Assembly: GCA_023401045.1 (NCBI GenBank)
Contig: JAEXEM010000088.1
Span: forward strand, 1-8,182
Source: Actinomycetes bacterium
Lineage (GTDB): Bacteria; Actinomycetota; Actinomycetes; Actinomycetales; Cellulomonadaceae
Reading direction: 5' to 3'
DNA length: 8,182 bases
In this document: positions 6,752-8,182 of the stretch, piece by piece
Layout: each line of letters starts with the position of its first letter
Numbering within the stretch: position 1 is the stretch's first letter
The notes under the pieces: generated by a model
Told to the model about the DNA's origin: nothing
The model's input: only the letters and a program-made list of their open reading frames with translations
The model's database searches: none
Position numbers and translations under genes: made by a program

Positions 6752-6776
6752 GGCGGTGACGTCCCTCCGTCACGCC
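6752..6776 (-). terminator. Hairpin overlapping the MarR stop codon
   Basis: GTGACG (6756-6761) pairs with CGTCAC (6768-6773) around a 6-nt loop, and the stem extends by GGC/GCC across one bulged base. The arm nearest the gene includes the MarR stop codon. A terminator for the MarR gene is the likeliest role. No T-tract follows. Confidence 0.45.
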
Positions 6777-7291
6777 GTCGCCGGCGGCTCCTCGAGCGCG
6801 GCGAGCCAGGTGCGGAGCGCATCCTCGAGAGCGCGGGCCTGCCCCGGGGCGATGAGGTCGACGAGCCGGCGCTCGTTCGCCATGTGCTCGGTGAACGCGG
6901 CGTCAACGACCTCCCGGCCGCGCTCGGTGAGCGCGACGACGCGCGCGCGGGCGTCGTCCTCGCTCACGCGGCGGGTGACGAGACCGGCGGCGACGAGCCG
7001 GTCGACTCGCTTCGTCATGCCGCCGCTGGTGACGAGCGTGCTCGCGGCGAGGTCGCCCGGCGACCGCTCGAACGGCGGGCCGCTGCGGCGCAGCGTCGCG
7101 AGGACGTCGAAGTCCCCCTCGCTGAGGCCGTGGCGGGCGTAGACGGCGACGAGCTCGTCGGTGAGGTGGTTGGCGACGCGGTGCAGCCGGGCGATGACCT
7201 GCAGCGGGCTGACGTCGAGGTCGGGGCGCTCGCGGAGCCACGCGGCCTCGACGAGGTCGATCCTGTCGGGAACGGCGGCAGGGCGGCTCAT
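6770..7291 (-). CDS. MarR-family transcriptional regulator
   Basis: This 173-residue protein has the MarR winged helix-turn-helix layout. An N-terminal dimerisation helix (about 28-54, SPLQVIARLHRVANHLTDELVAVYARHG) is followed by SEGDFDVLATLRR (57-69), then the HTH with SPGDLAASTLVTSGGMTKRVDRLVAAGLV (77-105) including the recognition helix TSGGMTKRVDRL. The wing is SEDDARARVVALTERG (110-125), and a C-terminal dimerisation helix closes the protein. The ATG at 7291 is the only plausible start. It has no Shine-Dalgarno sequence, but TATATT lies 6 nt upstream, which suggests a leaderless mRNA. It diverges from the EamA transporter gene over 39 bp containing palindromes, so it most likely represses both genes and releases them on binding a small molecule. 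The ligand cannot be read from sequence. Confidence 0.93.
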   Translation of the reverse strand: MSRPAAVPDRIDLVEAAWLRERPDLDVSPLQVIARLHRVANHLTDELVAVYARHGLSEGDFDVLATLRRSGPPFERSPGDLAASTLVTSGGMTKRVDRLVAAGLVTRRVSEDDARARVVALTERGREVVDAAFTEHMANERRLVDLIAPGQARALEDALRTWLAALEEPPATA

Positions 7292-7295
7292 GGGC

Positions 7296-7309
7296 GGAAT
7301 ATATCTTCC
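7296..7309. promoter_or_regulatory. 14-bp palindrome, putative MarR operator at the marR promoter
   Basis: GGAATATATCTTCC matches its own reverse complement at 12 of 14 positions. It covers the TATATT -10-like box of the regulator gene, so a bound dimer would block that promoter. The TCTTCC half is repeated exactly 21 bp away (7304-7309 and 7325-7330), which puts both copies on one face of the helix. Confidence 0.6.
7298..7303 (-). promoter_or_regulatory. -10 box of the MarR gene, leaderless start
   Basis: TATATT on the - strand ends 6 nt before the ATG at 7291, so transcription would begin at or next to the A of the start codon. A loose -35 candidate (AAGACA, 4 of 6 bases of TTGACA) lies 19 bp upstream. 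No ribosome site exists between box and ATG. Confidence 0.5.
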
Positions 7310-7314
7310 CGGTG

Positions 7315-7343
7315 AGGTATTTTGTCTTCCGTGGAAAATACCT
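7315..7343. promoter_or_regulatory. 9-bp inverted repeat, putative MarR operator over the transporter start
   Basis: AGGTATTTT (7315-7323) and AAAATACCT (7335-7343) are perfect arms with an 11-bp spacer. A second dyad, TTCC-GT-GGAA (7327-7336), sits inside with a slightly shifted centre. The element includes the transporter's -10-like TATTTT and its GTG start codon, and also the upstream part of the regulator's promoter. This AT-rich patch stands out sharply in the GC-rich surroundings. Confidence 0.65.
7318..7323 (+). promoter_or_regulatory. -10 box of the EamA transporter gene, possible leaderless start
   Basis: TATTTT is followed by 7 nt and then GTG at 7331, so the transcript could start at the start codon itself. 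No recognisable -35 is seen. The box is inside the inverted repeat at 7315-7343. An alternative reading is a TTG start at 7322 served by GAGG (7314-7317). Confidence 0.45.
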
Positions 7344-8182
7344 GGCGCTGGTCGCTCCTCGCGGCCGTCGCCCCCGTCGCCTGGGGCTCGACCTACCTCG
7401 TCACCGCGCACACGCTGCCGAGCAGCCACCCGCTGTGGGGCGCGACGCTGCGCGCACTGCCCGCCGGGCTGCTCCTGGTCGCCCTGGCCCGCCGTCGCCC
7501 GCAGGGCGCGTGGTGGTGGCGCTCGCTCGTGCTCGGCACGGTCAACATGAGCGCGTTCTTCGTCCTCGTCTACGTCGCGGCGCAGCGCCTGCCCGCGTCC
7601 GTGGCGTCGATGATCATGGCGGTCTCGCCGTTCGTCCTCGCGCTCGTCGCGTGGCCGCTGCTCCACCAGCGCCCGCGGGTCGCCTCGCTCGTCGGGGCCG
7701 GGCTCGGGCTGGCGGGCGTCGTCGCCGTCCTCGCCACCGGAGGCACCACGGCGGACCCCGTCGGCGTCGCCGCGGCGGCGACCGCGATGCTCATGTCGTC
7801 GGTCGGCTTCGTCCTCTCGACACGCTGGCAGGGCGAGGTCGACGTGCTCACCTCGACCTCGTGGCAGCTCACCGCCGGCGGTCTGCTCCTCGTGCCCGTC
7901 GCGGTCGCCGTCGAGGGCGCTCCGCCGGTGCTCGACGGGCGCGGCTGGCTCGGCCTCGCGTTCCTCTCGCTCGTCGCGACCGCACTCGCCTACGTCGCGT
8001 GGTTCACCGCGCTGCACCACCTGCCGGCCGGGGCCGTGGGTCTCGTCGGCCTGCTCAACCCCGTCACCGGCGTCGGGGTCGGCCTCCTGCTCGGCGGGGA
8101 GCGCCTCACGTGGCTGCAGGGCGTCGGCGTCCTCGTCGCGCTCGTCGGCGTCGTCGTCGGCCAGCCGGCCGCGGGGCGCCTG
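7331..8182 (+). CDS. EamA/DMT-family transporter, 3'-truncated
   Basis: The frame from GTG at 7331 stays open to the window edge (284 residues, no stop), close to the usual length of about 300. It encodes a hydrophobic protein with about ten membrane segments in two EamA repeats. The first repeat starts with WSLLAAVAPVAWGSTYLV (7-24), including the characteristic WGSTY, and contains ASVASMIMAVSPFVLALVAWPLL (89-111). The second runs from about 144 and contains GLAFLSLVATALAYVAWFTAL (208-228) followed by LPAGAVGLVGLLNPVTGVGVG (231-251) and GERLTW (256-261). That is the canonical LxPV...GExLT ending of the family. Members export metabolites, amino acids or drugs. TTG at 7322 is an in-frame alternative start, and an in-frame TGA at 7313 rules out anything further upstream. 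Probably repressed by the divergent MarR protein. Substrate unknown. Confidence 0.93.
   Translation, partial: MENTWRWSLLAAVAPVAWGSTYLVTAHTLPSSHPLWGATLRALPAGLLLVALARRRPQGAWWWRSLVLGTVNMSAFFVLVYVAAQRLPASVASMIMAVSPFVLALVAWPLLHQRPRVASLVGAGLGLAGVVAVLATGGTTADPVGVAAAATAMLMSSVGFVLSTRWQGEVDVLTSTSWQLTAGGLLLVPVAVAVEGAPPVLDGRGWLGLAFLSLVATALAYVAWFTALHHLPAGAVGLVGLLNPVTGVGVGLLLGGERLTWLQGVGVLVALVGVVVGQPAAGRL

Overview
The window is chromosomal DNA from a very GC-rich actinobacterium. Third codon positions are almost always G or C, GTG starts occur, and TANNNT-type -10 boxes lack clear -35 partners. The protein types fit the Cellulomonas/Micrococcales group, but that placement is inference. There is no phage, transposon, CRISPR or tRNA signal. 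The longest stretch without a gene is about 255 bp, and it is largely filled by regulatory structure.

Layout. (1) 1-2764, + strand: a three-gene MacAB-like ABC export operon with ATGA overlaps. It encodes an adaptor (5' end outside the window), an ATPase and an FtsX-type permease. (2) 2787-2805: a hairpin between convergent operons. (3) 4191-2840, - strand: a PhnB-like VOC protein, then exodeoxyribonuclease III, probably cotranscribed. (4) 6702-4291, - strand: a one-carbon unit made of promoter, pfl/ZTP riboswitch, glyA, folD and a strong 15-bp terminator hairpin. (5) 6711-6776: three hairpins between the MarR gene and the glyA promoter. (6) 7291-6770, - strand: a MarR-type regulator, divergent from an EamA-family transporter (7331 to the right edge) across only 39 bp. 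Those 39 bp and the first bases of the transporter gene hold two inverted repeats and two -10-like boxes, and both genes look leaderless.

How the genes work together. GlyA makes 5,10-methylene-THF from serine and THF, and FolD converts it to 10-formyl-THF, which purine synthesis uses. ZMP/ZTP builds up when 10-formyl-THF is short. The leader upstream of glyA can be folded by hand into the ZTP aptamer: P1, P2, P3 and a GGCG/CGCC pseudoknot. The unit is therefore a self-contained feedback loop on 10-formyl-THF supply. In the right-hand unit, MarR probably represses both itself and the EamA exporter through the shared operator region.

The ZTP class is known, so the most notable points here are its complete architecture, with the aptamer starting at the predicted transcript +1, and the compact double-leaderless marR/eamA control region. 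I did not find evidence for a wholly new biological system.
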